Origin: Actinotalea solisilvae | GTDB taxonomy: Bacteria; Actinomycetota; Actinomycetes; Actinomycetales; Cellulomonadaceae | Length of the DNA: 43,206 bases | Assembly: GCF_016464425.1 (NCBI RefSeq) | Contig: NZ_JADDKQ010000027.1 | Location: 1 to 43,206 of the forward strand | Direction of reading: 5' to 3' | Shown: positions 15,644-25,596 of the stretch, in pieces | Layout of the letters: each line of letters opens with the position of its first letter | How positions within the stretch are numbered: the stretch's first letter is position 1 | Program-made: the position numbers and the translations under genes | Notes under the pieces: model-generated | What the model saw: only the letters and a program-made list of their open reading frames with translations | Told to the model about the DNA's origin: nothing | Database searches by the model: none

Positions 15644-17167
15644 GTGGCATCGTTCGTCGACCGCGTCGTCCTGCACGCGACGGGAGGTGACGGCGGCCAC
15701 GGGTGCGCCTCCATCCGCCGTGAGAAGTTCAAGCCCCTGGCGGGCCCCGACGGCGGCAACGGCGGTGACGGCGGCGACGTCGTCCTCGTCGTCGACCACC
15801 AGGTGACGACCCTCCTGGACTACCACCACTCGCCGCACCGGCACGCGCCGTCGGGCAGCCAGGGCATGGGCGACGACCGCCAGGGCGGCACGGGCCAGGA
15901 CCTCGTCCTGCCGGTGCCCGACGGCACCGTCGTGAAGTCCACCGACGGCGAGGTCCTCGCGGACCTCGTCGGCGAGGGCGCCCGGTTCGTCGTCGCCGCG
16001 GGCGGCCGGGGCGGGCTCGGCAACGCCGCGCTGTCCTCGCCGCGCCGCAAGGCGCCCGGTTTCGCGCTGCTCGGCGAGCCGGGCGAGAGCCGTGACGTCG
16101 TGCTCGAGCTCAAGACCATCGCCGACGTCGCGCTCGTCGGGTACCCGAGCGCCGGCAAGTCGAGCCTCGTCGCCGCGATCTCGGCCGCGCGGCCCAAGAT
16201 CGCCGACTACCCCTTCACGACGCTCGTGCCGAACCTCGGCGTCGTCCAGGCGGGGTCGGCGCGGTTCACCGTGGCGGACGTCCCCGGGCTCATCCCGGGC
16301 GCGAGCCAGGGCAAGGGCCTGGGCCTGGAGTTCCTGCGCCACATCGAGCGCTGCGCCGTCCTCGTGCACGTCCTCGACTGCGCGACGCTCGAGCCGGACC
16401 GCGACCCGATCAGCGACCTCGACGTCATCGAGGCCGAGCTCGCGGCGTACGCGAGCGACCTCGAGATCCGCGGCGGCGAGGTGCCGCTCACCGAGCGCCC
16501 GCGCGTCGTCGTCCTCAACAAGATCGACGTGCCCGAGGCGCGGGAGCTCGCCGAGCTCGTGCGCCCCGAGCTCGAGGCGCGCGGTCTCACCGTGCTCGAG
16601 ATCTCGACCGCGAGCCACGAGGGCCTGCGGCCGCTGACGTTCGCGCTCGCCGAGCTCGTGAGCCGGGCGCGCGCGGCGGCCGCGGCGGTCGTGCCGGCGC
16701 GCGTCGTGCTGCGTCCCAAGGCCGTGGACGACGCCGGCTTCACCGTGACCCGCAAGGAGAGCGGCGGCCGCGTGTTCTTCCAGGTGCTCGGCACCAAGCC
16801 GCAGCGCTGGGTCCGGCAGACCGACTTCACGAACGACGAGGCCGTGGGCTACCTCGCGGACCGGCTCGCGCGCCTCGGCGTCGAGGAGCGGCTGTTCGCG
16901 GAGGGAGCGACGCCCGGCGCCGAGGTCGTCATCGGACCGGAGGACGGCGGGGTCGTCTTCGACTGGGAGCCGACGCTGCTGACGGGGTCCGAGCTGCTCG
17001 GCGGCCCGCGTGGCACGGACCTGCGGCTCGAGGACCACGCGCGGCCGACGCGCGCGGCGAAGCGCGAGCAGTACAAGGACCGGATGGACGCCAAGGCGGA
17101 GGCGCGCTCGGAGCTGTGGACCGAGCGCGAGGCCGGCCACTGGGCGGACCCGGGCTCGGACGCGTGA
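15644..17167 (+). CDS. obgE: GTPase ObgE/CgtA
   Basis: This essential GTPase associates with the 50S subunit and acts in late ribosome assembly and stress signalling. The glycine-rich Obg fold (about 1-158) shows [11 protein letters not shown] and [21 protein letters not shown]. The G domain has G1 GYPSAGKSS (about residue 166), switch [18 protein letters not shown] and G4 NKID. The C-terminal OCT domain (about 365-440) holds [28 protein letters not shown]. At 507 residues it has the long actinobacterial form with an extra charged tail. The GTG start has GAGAGGAG upstream. proB begins 8 bases after the stop. Confidence 0.95.
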   Translation: MASFVDRVVLHATGGDGGHGCASIRREKFKPLAGPDGGNGGDGGDVVLVVDHQVTTLLDYHHSPHRHAPSGSQGMGDDRQGGTGQDLVLPVPDGTVVKSTDGEVLADLVGEGARFVVAAGGRGGLGNAALSSPRRKAPGFALLGEPGESRDVVLELKTIADVALVGYPSAGKSSLVAAISAARPKIADYPFTTLVPNLGVVQAGSARFTVADVPGLIPGASQGKGLGLEFLRHIERCAVLVHVLDCATLEPDRDPISDLDVIEAELAAYASDLEIRGGEVPLTERPRVVVLNKIDVPEARELAELVRPELEARGLTVLEISTASHEGLRPLTFALAELVSRARAAAAAVVPARVVLRPKAVDDAGFTVTRKESGGRVFFQVLGTKPQRWVRQTDFTNDEAVGYLADRLARLGVEERLFAEGATPGAEVVIGPEDGGVVFDWEPTLLTGSELLGGPRGTDLRLEDHARPTRAAKREQYKDRMDAKAEARSELWTEREAGHWADPGSDA

Positions 17168-17174
17168 GCCGACG

Positions 17175-18323
17175 GTGAGCGGGTCCGCGCGCCACGAGCC
17201 CGGCGCCGACCGGGCGGCCGTCGCCTCGGCGGACCGGGTGGTCGTCAAGGTCGGCTCGTCGTCCCTCACGGGCGGCGACGGGCACCTCGACGTCGAGGCG
17301 CTGCGGGCGCTCGTCGCGGTGATCGCCGCGCGGCGCGCCGCGGGCGGTCAGGTCGTGCTCGTGACGTCCGGCGCCATCGCCGCGGGCCTCGCCCCGCTGG
17401 GCCTGGCGACGCGGCCCCGGGACCTCGCGACGGCCCAGGCGACGGCCTCGGTCGGCCAGGGCCTCCTGGTCGCGCGCTACACGGAGGCGTTCGCCGCGCA
17501 CGGCCTGCGGGTCGGCCAGGTGCTCCTCACCGCGGAGGACACCGTCCGCCGCGGGCACTACCGCAACGCGCAGCGGGCGCTGGACCGGCTGCTCGGGCTC
17601 GGCGTCGTGCCCATCGTCAACGAGAACGACACGGTCGCGACCGACGAGATCCGCTTCGGCGACAACGACCGGCTCGCCGCGCTCGTGTCCCACCTCGTGC
17701 GGGCCGACGCGATGGTCCTGCTCACGGACGTCGACGCGCTCTACGACGGCCCGCCGTCGCGTCCCGGCGCGCGCCGGATCACGGAGGTGCGCAGCGCGGC
17801 CGACCTCGACGGCGTCGACGTCAGCGTGCGGGGGAGCGCCGTCGGCACCGGCGGCATGGTGACCAAGCTCGCCTCGGTCCGGATCGCGACCGGCTCGGGC
17901 GTGCCGGTCGTCCTCACGTCCGCCGCGCAGGCCGCGCAGGCGCTCGCCGGTGAGCCGGTCGGGACGTGGTTCGCGGCGACCGGCCGCCGCCGCTCCACGC
18001 GCATGCTCTGGCTCGAGCACGCCGCGAGCACGCAGGGCCGGCTCGTGCTGGACGACGGCGCGGTGCGCGCGGTCGTCGAGCGCCGCACCTCGCTGCTGCC
18101 CGCGGGGATCACGCACGTCACGGGCGACTTCGAGGCGGGGGACCCGGTCGAGCTCGTGTCGACCGAGGGCGCCGTGGTCGCGCGCGGGCTCGTCGCCTTC
18201 GGTGCGGCGGAGCTGCCGGACCTGCTCGGCCGCTCGACGCACGAGCTGCGCGAGCGCCTGGGTGCGGGCTACGACCGCGAGGTCGTGCACCGCGACGACA
18301 TCGTGCTCGTCCGCCACCGCTGA
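17175..18323 (+). CDS. proB: Glutamate 5-kinase
   Basis: This enzyme carries out the first step of proline synthesis, phosphorylating glutamate to gamma-glutamyl phosphate. The amino-acid-kinase domain (about 20-260) has VVVKVGSSSLT, VTSGAIAAG, ATASVGQG, VNENDTVATDEIRFGDNDRLAALV and GTGGMVTKL. A C-terminal PUA domain (about 285-370) is present, as in the long, feedback-inhibited form. It has 382 residues. I chose GTG 17175 because it lies just after the obgE stop and gives the usual N-terminus. The open frame reaches upstream into obgE but is not needed. The partner gene proA is 1.5 kb away, separated by an opposing membrane-protein gene. Confidence 0.94.
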   Translation: MSGSARHEPGADRAAVASADRVVVKVGSSSLTGGDGHLDVEALRALVAVIAARRAAGGQVVLVTSGAIAAGLAPLGLATRPRDLATAQATASVGQGLLVARYTEAFAAHGLRVGQVLLTAEDTVRRGHYRNAQRALDRLLGLGVVPIVNENDTVATDEIRFGDNDRLAALVSHLVRADAMVLLTDVDALYDGPPSRPGARRITEVRSAADLDGVDVSVRGSAVGTGGMVTKLASVRIATGSGVPVVLTSAAQAAQALAGEPVGTWFAATGRRRSTRMLWLEHAASTQGRLVLDDGAVRAVVERRTSLLPAGITHVTGDFEAGDPVELVSTEGAVVARGLVAFGAAELPDLLGRSTHELRERLGAGYDREVVHRDDIVLVRHR

Positions 18324-18332
18324 CGCCCGCGG

Positions 18333-19796
18333 TCAGAGGTAGCGGCGCAGCGACCGCAGGTCGTGGACGTCGACGAGCAGGCCCTCGTCGGACCGGACCC
18401 ACCACTGGCCGGTGGACCGCCGCTCCTCGCGCGTGGCGAAGCGGTAGTGGTACAGCCGCGCGCGCACCCACCGCGCGGGCCGCCCGTCGAACGGGTCCCG
18501 GCGCAGCAGGCGCAGCGTCGGCGCGTCCGCCTCGAGCAGCCGGGCGAGGAAGGGCACGAACCAGCGCATCTGCGCCGAGGACCCGAGCCCGAGGAACCAC
18601 ATCCCCCAGTCGAGGCGCAGGTGGTACGGCGCGTACTGGGGCGGCACGCGCCGGACGTCGCCCGGCTTGCCCCGGAACTCGTACTCGCGCCAGGCGGCGT
18701 CGTCCGGGTCCTCGTCGAGCGTGCCCTCGACGACCACCTCGACGCGGCGGCGCGTGATGCTGCCGAACGCGCCGTAGGCGTTCACCAGGTGCCAGGCGTT
18801 GAACGAGGCGTTCATGAGCTGGCGGCGCGAGACGAGGTTGCGCAGCGGGTGCCGGCTCAGCACGACGAGCCACGCGCTCACCGCGAGCACGACGACGACG
18901 AACCACGCGGGCGCGGGCTCCGTCCCTGCGGACCAGGACGCCGGGTCGACGTCGGCGCCGAGGAGCCCGAGGAGCCACGCGAGCGAGGCGTCGTCGACCG
19001 CCGAGAAGGCGAGCACCATCGTCAGCCCGTTGAGCCAGGCGAAGTTGCCGGAGAGCACGAGCCACGCCTGGGTCACGACCATGATCGCCGCGCCGGCGCT
19101 GGCCACCGGGCCGGGGGCGAGCAGCAGGAACGGCACGAGGAGCTGGGTCACGTGGTTCGCGGCGACCTCGACCCGGTGCAGCGGCCTCGGCAGCAGGTGG
19201 AACCAGCGGCTCAGCGGGTTCGGCATCGGCTGGGTCTCGTGGTGGTAGTAGAGCGCCGTGAGGTCGCGCCACGCGCGGTCGCCGCGCCACTTGATGAGGC
19301 CCGCGCCGAGCTCGAGGCGAAGCACGAGCCACCACAGCAGCGCGAGGACGGTGACCGGCGGCGCGACGCGGTCCGAGCCCAGGAAGGCGCACAGGAACCC
19401 CGCCTCGAGCAGGAGCGACTCCCAGCCGAACCCGTAGAAGACCTGGCCGACGTTGACGACCGAGAGGTAGAGGCCGAACAGCGCGAGGAACACGAGCAGG
19501 GGGACCCACGGCGGGCCCTGCTGAGGCAGGCCGACGACGACGCTCAGGGCGAGCACGAGACCGGTCCACCCGACCACCACGAGGAGGCGGTCCGAGTACC
19601 GCCGGTGGAAGAGGCTCGGGGCGCTGCGCCACGGCACGCGCGCCACGAACGCCGGCACCGGCAGCAGGCCGTGCTCGCCGAGCAGCGGGCGGAACTGACG
19701 CAGGACCGCGACGAACGCGACGACGTAGACGGCGGCGACGCCCCGTTGCGCCACGGTGCGCGCGACGGTCCAGCCCTCCGCGTCGAACCACTCCAC
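18333..19796 (-). CDS. Lipase maturation factor (LMF1)-like membrane protein
   Basis: This is a polytopic membrane protein with about six or more hydrophobic helices in the first ~310 residues. It contains [17 protein letters not shown] followed by [12 protein letters not shown] and LSRWFH, the strongly conserved core of the LMF1/DUF1222 family. Animal LMF1 acts in the endoplasmic reticulum to fold secreted lipases. Bacterial members are uncharacterised as far as I know. The C-terminal soluble part (about 330-487) has [22 protein letters not shown] and the segment [22 protein letters not shown], also typical of the family. It has 487 residues and a GTG start at 19796. It lies tail-to-tail with proB (9-base gap) and head-to-head with proA (17 bases between starts). 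Confidence 0.85.
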   Translation of the reverse strand: MEWFDAEGWTVARTVAQRGVAAVYVVAFVAVLRQFRPLLGEHGLLPVPAFVARVPWRSAPSLFHRRYSDRLLVVVGWTGLVLALSVVVGLPQQGPPWVPLLVFLALFGLYLSVVNVGQVFYGFGWESLLLEAGFLCAFLGSDRVAPPVTVLALLWWLVLRLELGAGLIKWRGDRAWRDLTALYYHHETQPMPNPLSRWFHLLPRPLHRVEVAANHVTQLLVPFLLLAPGPVASAGAAIMVVTQAWLVLSGNFAWLNGLTMVLAFSAVDDASLAWLLGLLGADVDPASWSAGTEPAPAWFVVVVLAVSAWLVVLSRHPLRNLVSRRQLMNASFNAWHLVNAYGAFGSITRRRVEVVVEGTLDEDPDDAAWREYEFRGKPGDVRRVPPQYAPYHLRLDWGMWFLGLGSSAQMRWFVPFLARLLEADAPTLRLLRRDPFDGRPARWVRARLYHYRFATREERRSTGQWWVRSDEGLLVDVHDLRSLRRYL

Positions 19797-19801
19797 GCGA
19801 C

Positions 19802-19807
19802 TATCCT
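19802..19807 (+). promoter_or_regulatory. Leaderless -10 element of proA
   Basis: TATCCT fits TANNNT and is followed by 6 bases and then the proA ATG. It gives proA its own promoter, as its separation from proB by an opposing gene requires. It also lies within the 17 bases between two divergent start codons, so the opposing LMF-like gene must take its promoter from inside proA or share this stretch. Confidence 0.5.
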
Positions 19808-19813
19808 GCGGCC

Positions 19814-21121
19814 ATGAGCCTCGCAGCGCCCCCGTCCGTCCCCGAGGCCTCCGGCGTCGACGTCGAGGAGGCCGTGCGGTCCGTCGCGCGGCGCGCGCAG
19901 GTCGCCGCCCGAGCCCTGGCGACCGCCCCGCGCTCGCTCAAGGACGCCGCCCTGCACGCGATGGCCGACGCGCTCGTGGCCGCGACTCCCGAGATCGTCT
20001 CCGCCAACGCCGTCGACCTCGAGCGGGGCGAGGCGGGCGGGCTGTCCGCCGGTCTGCTCGACCGGCTCACGCTCACGCCCGACCGCGTCGCGGCCATCGC
20101 CGACGCGCTCCGCGAGCTCGCCGCTCTGCCGGACCCCGTCGGCGAGGTGGTGCGCGGCTCGACGCTGCCCAACGGGCTGCGGCTGCGCCAGGTGCGCGTG
20201 CCGCTCGGCGTCGTGGGCATGATCTACGAGGCGCGGCCCAACGTCACGGTCGACGCCGCGGGCCTCGCGCTCAAGAGCGGCAACGCGGCGATCCTGCGCG
20301 GCGGCTCGGCCGCGTCGAGCTCCAACACGGTGGTCGTCGAGGTCCTCGGCCAGGCGCTGCGCTCGGTCGGCCTGCCCGCGGACGCGGTCCAGTCGATCGA
20401 CGAGCACGGTCGGGCGGGCGCCGTCGCGCTCATGCACGCGCGCGGCCTGGTGGACCTCCTCGTGCCGCGCGGCGGCGCGGACCTCATCCAGACCGTGGTG
20501 CGTGAGGCGACCGTCCCGGTCGTCGAGACCGGCGTCGGCAACTGCCACGTGTACGTCGACGCCGCCGCGGACCCGGCGATGGCCCTGCCGATCCTGCTCA
20601 ACTCCAAGACGCAGCGCGTCGGCGTGTGCAACGCGGCCGAGACGCTCCTCGTGCACGCCGACGCCGCGCCCGGCTTCCTGCCCTCGGCGCTCGCCGCGCT
20701 GGCCGGCGCCGGCGTCGTCGTGCACGGGGACGAGCGGACCGCGGCCCTCGCGCCGGCGGGCGTCGACGTCGTGCCCGCGACCGACGAGGACTGGGCGACC
20801 GAGTACCTCTCGCTCGACCTCGCGGTGCGCGTGGTGGACACGCTCGACGACGCGCTCGAGCACATCCGCACGTGGTCGTCGGGCCACACCGAGGCGATCG
20901 TCACCAACGACCTGGCCGCCTCGCGGCGGTTCGTCGCCGAGGTCGACTCCGCCGCGGTCATGGTCAACGCGTCGACCCGGTTCACCGACGGCGGTCAGCT
21001 GGGGCTCGGTGCCGAGATCGGGATCTCGACCCAGAAGATGCACGCGCGCGGCCCCATGGGGCTCGCGGAGCTCACGACGACGCGGTGGGTCGTCGAGGGG
21101 GACGGGCACGTCCGGCCCTGA
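19814..21121 (+). CDS. proA: Gamma-glutamyl phosphate reductase
   Basis: This is the second enzyme of proline synthesis. It reduces gamma-glutamyl phosphate with NADPH to glutamate semialdehyde. The aldehyde-dehydrogenase-type fold is evident, with [35 protein letters not shown] and the active-site segment [14 protein letters not shown] containing the catalytic cysteine. The C-terminal [28 protein letters not shown] block is intact. It has 435 residues, normal length. It begins from an apparently leaderless ATG. It would normally be co-transcribed with proB, but here the two are split by the LMF-like gene. Confidence 0.95.
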   Translation: MSLAAPPSVPEASGVDVEEAVRSVARRAQVAARALATAPRSLKDAALHAMADALVAATPEIVSANAVDLERGEAGGLSAGLLDRLTLTPDRVAAIADALRELAALPDPVGEVVRGSTLPNGLRLRQVRVPLGVVGMIYEARPNVTVDAAGLALKSGNAAILRGGSAASSSNTVVVEVLGQALRSVGLPADAVQSIDEHGRAGAVALMHARGLVDLLVPRGGADLIQTVVREATVPVVETGVGNCHVYVDAAADPAMALPILLNSKTQRVGVCNAAETLLVHADAAPGFLPSALAALAGAGVVVHGDERTAALAPAGVDVVPATDEDWATEYLSLDLAVRVVDTLDDALEHIRTWSSGHTEAIVTNDLAASRRFVAEVDSAAVMVNASTRFTDGGQLGLGAEIGISTQKMHARGPMGLAELTTTRWVVEGDGHVRP

Positions 21122-21135
21122 GGTCACCCGTCCGG

Positions 21136-21161
21136 CCCCGCGCAGGCCCTGCCCCGCGGGG
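21136..21161 (+). terminator. Weak hairpin after proA
   Basis: CCCCGCG (21136-21142) pairs with CGCGGGG (21155-21161) around a 12-base loop, 14 bases after the proA stop. It is short and lacks a T-run, so the call is tentative. Confidence 0.3.
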
Positions 21162-21301
21162 AGTCGTGCGACACTGGAGGCCCGCTCTGCGCCGGTCCGC
21201 GGCTCGCCGACGACCGCGCGCGGGCACCGCCGGGACCCGCGAGGGCCCCGCGCCGGACGGACCGAGACGTAACCGAGAAGCACCGACAGCTGGAGGTCGA
21301 C

Positions 21302-21445
21302 GTGCACGCTGCCCTGCTCGCCGCGGAGGAGACGGCCGAGGCCGCCCAGGTGGCCCCCGAGGTCTTCGGCCTCGTCGCGTTCGGCGCGCTCGTCGTCCTG
21401 CTCGCCGTGACCTACGCCTTCCGCAGCGTCGGCACGCGCCACTGA
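21302..21445 (+). CDS. Single-span membrane microprotein (47 residues)
   Basis: This is an unrecognised small protein of 47 residues. The N-terminal half ([16 protein letters not shown]) is Ala/Glu-rich. Residues about 19-40 ([22 protein letters not shown]) form one hydrophobic span, and it ends with the short basic tail RSVGTRH. Support for it being real comes from GGAGG 5 bases before the GTG start, a clean hydrophobic profile, and a position between proA and nadD where a gap would otherwise be unexplained. I recall small membrane ORFs at this place in other actinobacteria but cannot verify it here. The function is unknown. The charge pattern suggests an outside N-terminus and cytoplasmic C-terminus. 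Confidence 0.65.
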   Translation: MHAALLAAEETAEAAQVAPEVFGLVAFGALVVLLAVTYAFRSVGTRH

Positions 21446-21497
21446 CCGCACGCACGCACGGCCACATCCGTCGACGCACCCGGAGGACCAGCAGGGG

Positions 21498-22100
21498 ATG
21501 ACTGACCAACGGCCCAGGATCGGGGTGATGGGCGGGACGTTCGACCCCATCCACCACGGCCACCTGGTCGCCGCGAGCGAGGCCGCAGCCGACCTGCGGC
21601 TCGACGAGGTCGTGTTCGTCCCGACCGGTCGCCCGTCCCTCAAGCAGGACCGCGAGGTGACCGCGGCGGAGCACCGGTACCTCATGACAGTCATCGCGAC
21701 CGCGTCGAACCCGCGCTTCACCGTGAGCCGCGTCGACGTCGACCGGCCCGGGCTGACCTACACGGTCGACACGCTGCGCGACCTGCGCAGCGAGCGTCCC
21801 GACGCCGACCTGTTCTTCATCACGGGCGCGGACGCGATCGAGCAGATCTTCACGTGGAAGGACGTCGACGCGCTCTGGTCGATGGCGCACTTCGTCGCGG
21901 TCACGCGGCCCGGGCACGCCATGACGCTCGCCGGGATCCCCGAGGGCGCCGTGACGCAGCTCGAGGTCCCCGCGCTCGCGATCTCCTCCACCGACTGCCG
22001 TCACCGGGCGCACGCGGGCGAGCCCGTCTGGTACCTCGTGCCCGACGGCGTCGTCCAGTACATCGCGAAGCACGGGCTCTACCGGGGTCACGATGAGTGA
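21498..22100 (+). CDS. nadD: Nicotinate-nucleotide adenylyltransferase
   Basis: This enzyme joins nicotinate mononucleotide to AMP from ATP, the penultimate step of NAD synthesis. [15 protein letters not shown] (about residues 9-23) contains the nucleotidyltransferase (T/H)xGH-like signature. [18 protein letters not shown] and the C-terminal [13 protein letters not shown] (the family ISST/SxxR motif) are intact. It has 200 residues, normal length. The ATG is preceded by GGAGG 11 bases upstream and by a closer AGGGG. The end overlaps the next gene by 8 bases. The nadD-...-rsfS order is conserved across actinobacteria, although the gene between them varies. Confidence 0.95.
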   Translation: MTDQRPRIGVMGGTFDPIHHGHLVAASEAAADLRLDEVVFVPTGRPSLKQDREVTAAEHRYLMTVIATASNPRFTVSRVDVDRPGLTYTVDTLRDLRSERPDADLFFITGADAIEQIFTWKDVDALWSMAHFVAVTRPGHAMTLAGIPEGAVTQLEVPALAISSTDCRHRAHAGEPVWYLVPDGVVQYIAKHGLYRGHDE

Positions 22101-24288
22101 GCAGACGTCCGCCGAGTGGGGCGAGCGCCGCCGCCGGCGCGAGGAGGAGCGCCTGCGGGCGCTCGCGGCGCAGCAGGCCGCCGAGCAGTCCGGGCCGTCC
22201 GGGCCGTCGAGCGGCGAGGAGGTCTCGGCGCCGTCGACGACGTCGGCTGCGCCCGCCCATCAGCCCGCGCCCGCGGAGCGTCCGCTGTCGCGGCGCGAGC
22301 TCCGCGAGCGGGCCGAGGCGGCCGCGGCGGCCTCGGCAGCCCCGACGGCCGGCGCTGCTGCACGTCCGCCCGCCGCGTCCGCCGCCGTCCAGGCGCCGAC
22401 CCCGCCCGTGGTGCGCGCGCCGGCACCCGCCCCGACCCCCGCGCCGGCACTCGCCGTGACTCCCGCCCCCACCCCCGCTCCGGCTCCGGAGGCGCCCGCC
22501 GCCCCGGCGAGCCGGCCTGCGGCGTCCCGCCCGCTCTCGCGGCGCGAGCTGCGCGCCGCGGCGACCGGCGAGGCCGTGCCGCCCCGGTCGACGCCCGCCG
22601 TCCCGGCGCGGCCGACGCCCGAGGTGCAGCCGCCCGCGCTGACGGGGGGCATCCGGCGCGTGTCCGCGTCGGGCGGCCTCACCGACGTCGAGCCCACGTC
22701 CGACGACGGGACCGACGTCCGGCCGGGCCACGGCATCGCGACCCCGCGGCCGACGGCGTCGTCCGGAGCCGCCCTGACGCCGCAGGCGCGTGCCGCCGCT
22801 GTCCGCGCCCAGGCGGCGCGGGCGCAGGCCGAGCGTGAGGAGGCCGCTCGCCGGAGCGCCGAGCGTGCCCAGGCGCAGCGGCGCGCCGAGCAGGAGCGGA
22901 CGGCGCAGGAGCGCGCCGCGCGCGCGCGTGCCGCCGAGGAGGCACGGGACCCCGCGGGAACCACGCTGCGCGAGCACATGCCCGGGTCCGACGAGGCGCC
23001 GGCACCGGAGGAGGAGCGCGCGGCGGCTCGACGTCGCCCGCGCGGGTCGGAGCCGGCACCTGCCGACCGCCCGACCGCACCCGGCCCTCGCCCCACCACG
23101 GCCCGGGAGCGGGCCACCCAGGAGGCCGCGCTGCGCGCTGCCGCCGGCCGGGCCGGCGCACCCCCGCACCAGGCCGCCCCCGGCCCTCAGGCACCCACCG
23201 GGACGGGCGCCGCCACCGGACCCGGCGCGCCCGCGGGCCCGAGCGGCCCGGCGCAGCCGTCCGCACACCCCGGGACGAGCGGTCCGGCGCAGCCGTCCGC
23301 GCCCCAGGCGCAGGGCGGCCCGGTGCCGCAGACCCCGTGGCACGCCGCGCCCGCGGGCTCCGGCCCGCGGGGGGGCGCCTCCGGGCACCTCACGGGCGTC
23401 CCCGGACCTCGGCAGGGCGCGCCGCACCGTCCCGTGCCCGACGAGGAGCCCGAGGCGCCGCTCGCCCGTCCGTGGACCGCGGGTTCGTCGCGCGCCCCCG
23501 GCGCGGCGCCGGCGGCCGCGTCGGCCGCGCCGACCGGCGCCCCGGTGAGGCCCGGAGCCTCGTCGCCTGCAGGCGCGACCGCGTCGACGGGCGCGTGGAC
23601 CCCGTCCGCGCCGCCCGCCGTCCCCCGCGGTGCCGGTGCCGGTGCGGCGCCGGCCGCCCCCGCGGCCCGGACCCCGGGGTCGTTCGGCGCGGGCGCGGTG
23701 GCGGACCACCCGACCGTCCAGCTCCCCGCCGCCGGCGACGGCCGCCCCGGCGGGACGACGCCCGGCCGGCCCGAGCAGCGCGCCGCGTCGGCGGCCGCCC
23801 CCCAGCCGGGCGCGATCGCGCTCGTGCCGGCGGGCCGCCCCCTGCGTGCGGGCGACACCTTCGGCTCGATGACCCTGCCGACGCCCGCGAGCCCGTCCGA
23901 CGCCCGGCCCGCGGCCGGACCTGCCGCTCGCCCCGGCGCCGAGCGGGCGGCCGAGGCGCCGCGCTGGAGCACGGTCGCGCCGACCTCGAGCTCCTGGACG
24001 CCGACGCCCGACGCCCCCGCGGCGTCGTCGCGCGACGAGCCCGAGGACGAGGCGCCGGAGGCCGCGGAGCACGAGACCGTGCGCGCCCACCCCTACACGT
24101 GGCTGCACATGATCGTGCTCGTGGTGGTCGCCTTCGTGCTCGGCATGCTCATCTTCATGGTCGTGATGCGCGACAGCCCGCCGGCCGACGGCGGCACCGG
24201 GCAGGCTCCCGCGTCGTCGAGCAGCACGCCCTCCGACCCGGTCGCGGACGTCGCGGCCGGCCCCGACGACCCGACAGGGGATCTGTGA
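22093..24288 (+). CDS. Ala/Pro-rich single-span membrane protein (731 residues)
   Basis: No catalytic domain is recognised. The N-terminus ([25 protein letters not shown]) looks like a charged helix. The motif [13 protein letters not shown] occurs twice (about residues 63 and 147). Residues about 230-300 are a Glu/Arg/Ala-rich likely coiled coil, and most of the rest is Ala/Pro/Gly-rich and probably disordered. Near the C-terminus [21 protein letters not shown] (about 672-692) is a single membrane span, followed by a short Ser/Pro/Asp tail of about 39 residues. Topology is inferred as a very long cytoplasmic region, one span and a short outside tail. It overlaps nadD by 8 bases and rsfS by 4 (GTGA), so it is firmly in this operon. 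Confidence 0.8.
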   Translation: MSEQTSAEWGERRRRREEERLRALAAQQAAEQSGPSGPSSGEEVSAPSTTSAAPAHQPAPAERPLSRRELRERAEAAAAASAAPTAGAAARPPAASAAVQAPTPPVVRAPAPAPTPAPALAVTPAPTPAPAPEAPAAPASRPAASRPLSRRELRAAATGEAVPPRSTPAVPARPTPEVQPPALTGGIRRVSASGGLTDVEPTSDDGTDVRPGHGIATPRPTASSGAALTPQARAAAVRAQAARAQAEREEAARRSAERAQAQRRAEQERTAQERAARARAAEEARDPAGTTLREHMPGSDEAPAPEEERAAARRRPRGSEPAPADRPTAPGPRPTTARERATQEAALRAAAGRAGAPPHQAAPGPQAPTGTGAATGPGAPAGPSGPAQPSAHPGTSGPAQPSAPQAQGGPVPQTPWHAAPAGSGPRGGASGHLTGVPGPRQGAPHRPVPDEEPEAPLARPWTAGSSRAPGAAPAAASAAPTGAPVRPGASSPAGATASTGAWTPSAPPAVPRGAGAGAAPAAPAARTPGSFGAGAVADHPTVQLPAAGDGRPGGTTPGRPEQRAASAAAPQPGAIALVPAGRPLRAGDTFGSMTLPTPASPSDARPAAGPAARPGAERAAEAPRWSTVAPTSSSWTPTPDAPAASSRDEPEDEAPEAAEHETVRAHPYTWLHMIVLVVVAFVLGMLIFMVVMRDSPPADGGTGQAPASSSSTPSDPVADVAAGPDDPTGDL

Positions 24289-24671
24289 CCGCCTCCGACC
24301 GTGCCCTCGACATCGCGATCGCGGCCGCGCGCGCCGCGTCCGACCTCAAGGCCGAGGAGATCATCGCGCTCGACGTGAGCGAGCGGCTCGTCCTCACGGA
24401 CGTGTTCCTCATCGCGTCGGCGACCAACGAGCGGCAGGTCTCCGCGATCGTCGACGCCGTCGAGGAGTCCCTGCACCGCAAGGGCGTCAAGGCGATCCGC
24501 CGCGAGGGCGTGCGCGAGGCGCGCTGGGTGCTGCTCGACTTCGGGGACGTCGTCGTGCACGTCCAGCACGCCGACGACCGCACCTACTACGCGCTCGAGC
24601 GGCTGTGGGCGGACTGCCCCGTCGTCGAGCTCCCCGCGGACGCGCGGGGCGGGGACGGGCTGGCCGGCTGA
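24285..24671 (+). CDS. rsfS: Ribosomal silencing factor RsfS
   Basis: This protein binds uL14 on the 50S subunit, blocks joining to 30S and so lowers translation in poor conditions. The DUF143/RsfS fold is visible: KAEEIIALDVSERLVLTDVFLIASATNERQV at the N-terminus and GVREARWVLLDFGDVVVHVQ...YYALERLWAD at the C-terminus. It has 128 residues, normal length. The GTG start at 24285 overlaps the stop of the upstream membrane-protein gene by 4 bases. The stop shares one base with the next ATG (TGATG), so translation of all three genes is probably coupled. Confidence 0.95.
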   Translation: MTASDRALDIAIAAARAASDLKAEEIIALDVSERLVLTDVFLIASATNERQVSAIVDAVEESLHRKGVKAIRREGVREARWVLLDFGDVVVHVQHADDRTYYALERLWADCPVVELPADARGGDGLAG

Positions 24672-25369
24672 TGGCGGCCCGCGCCGTCGTCCTGTGGCGG
24701 CACGGCCGGACGGCGTTCAACGCCGCCGCGCGCCTCCAGGGCCACACCGACATCCCGCTCGACGACGTCGGCGCGTGGCAGGTCGCCGAGGCCGCGCAGC
24801 ACCTCGCGCAGCGTCACACGCCGAGCCGGATCATCGCGTCCGACCTCGGGCGCGCGGTCCAGACCGCCGGCGCCCTGGCGGAGCTCACGGGCATGGCGGT
24901 CGACGTCGACCCGCGGCTGCGCGAGCGCGGGTTCGGCGCCTGGGAGGGGCTGACCGCGGCCGAGATCGAGGAGCGCTGGCCCGACGCGTACGCCGTCTGG
25001 CGCGCGGGCAAGGACCCCCAGCGCGCGGGCGCCGAGAGCCGCGGCGAGGTCGCGCGCCGCATGGTCGAGGCGGTCACCGAGCACGCGGCGGCCGTCGAGG
25101 ACGGCGGCACGCTCGTCGTCGTCTCGCACGGCGCCGCGATCACCCTCGGCCTCGTCGAGCTGCTCGGGCTCGACCCGGCGACGTGGCGCGGCCTGGGCGG
25201 CCTGCACAACGCCCACTGGTCGCTGCTGCGGGCCAGCCACCGCGACATCGGCCCCGCCTGGTACGTCGAGTCGCACAACCTCGGCCCGGCCGTCGCGGTC
25301 GACGACTGGAACGCGGGCGTGCCCGCCGACGCGATGCCCAGCAGCACGGCCGACGCGCTGCGGTCGTGA
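24671..25369 (+). CDS. Histidine phosphatase family protein
   Basis: This belongs to the phosphoglycerate-mutase-like (branch 1) phosphatase family. LWRHGRTAFNAAARLQGHTDIPL at the N-terminus carries the catalytic RHG histidine, and VVVSHGAAITLGLVELLGL carries the second catalytic histidine. The acid/base Glu lies in the RERGFGAWEG segment, as in phosphatases such as PhoE/CobC. It has 232 residues. The substrate cannot be told from sequence. Coupling to rsfS through TGATG is seen widely in actinobacteria, where the gene is often labelled a mutase or phosphatase. The next gene downstream is a tRNA, so this is the end of the nadD operon. Confidence 0.9.
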   Translation: MAARAVVLWRHGRTAFNAAARLQGHTDIPLDDVGAWQVAEAAQHLAQRHTPSRIIASDLGRAVQTAGALAELTGMAVDVDPRLRERGFGAWEGLTAAEIEERWPDAYAVWRAGKDPQRAGAESRGEVARRMVEAVTEHAAAVEDGGTLVVVSHGAAITLGLVELLGLDPATWRGLGGLHNAHWSLLRASHRDIGPAWYVESHNLGPAVAVDDWNAGVPADAMPSSTADALRS

Positions 25370-25424
25370 CCCGCTCCGGTGGCGGCGGTGTGGCGCTGGT
25401 CACGCCGCGGAGGCCGGGCGCGGA

Positions 25425-25455
25425 TTGGCTCTGCGGGCCCTGGTTCGCCTAGACT
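25425..25455 (+). promoter_or_regulatory. Candidate promoter of tRNA-Ala
   Basis: TAGACT (25450-25455) is a good -10, placed 21 bases before the mature tRNA 5' end. TTGGCT (25425-25430) could serve as -35, though the 19-base spacing is long. Confidence 0.45.
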
Positions 25456-25476
25456 GCACGAGCCCTCAGGGGCACC

Positions 25477-25549
25477 GGGGCTGTGGCGCAGCTGGTAGCG
25501 CACCTGCATGGCATGCAGGGGGTCAGGGGTTCGAGTCCCCTCAGCTCCA
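25477..25549 (+). tRNA. tRNA-Ala (anticodon GGC)
   Basis: The 73-base gene folds as a full cloverleaf. The acceptor stem is GGGGCTG/CAGCTCC with one G-U pair. The anticodon stem is CCTGC/GCAGG with loop AT-GGC-AT, and the T-arm is AGGGG-TTCGAGT-CCCCT. The G3-U70 pair is the classic alanine identity element. The anticodon GGC reads GCC, the commonest alanine codon in this DNA. The 3' CCA is not fully encoded (ACCGG follows). Confidence 0.95.
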
Positions 25550-25565
25550 CCGGTGGTGAAGGTCG

Positions 25566-25596
25566 GAGGCCGTCTCCCCGTCGGGGAAGCGGCCTC
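25566..25596 (+). terminator. Terminator after tRNA-Ala
   Basis: GAGGCCG (25566-25572) pairs with CGGCCTC (25590-25596), and the inner CCCC/GGGG extends the stem. It begins 16 bases after the tRNA end and suits intrinsic termination. Confidence 0.65.

Noticed and set aside
25477..25549. tRNA-Ala as an attachment site for an integrated element
   Set aside because: No integrase is nearby, no repeat of the tRNA 3' end was noticed downstream, and the following genes match the surrounding composition.
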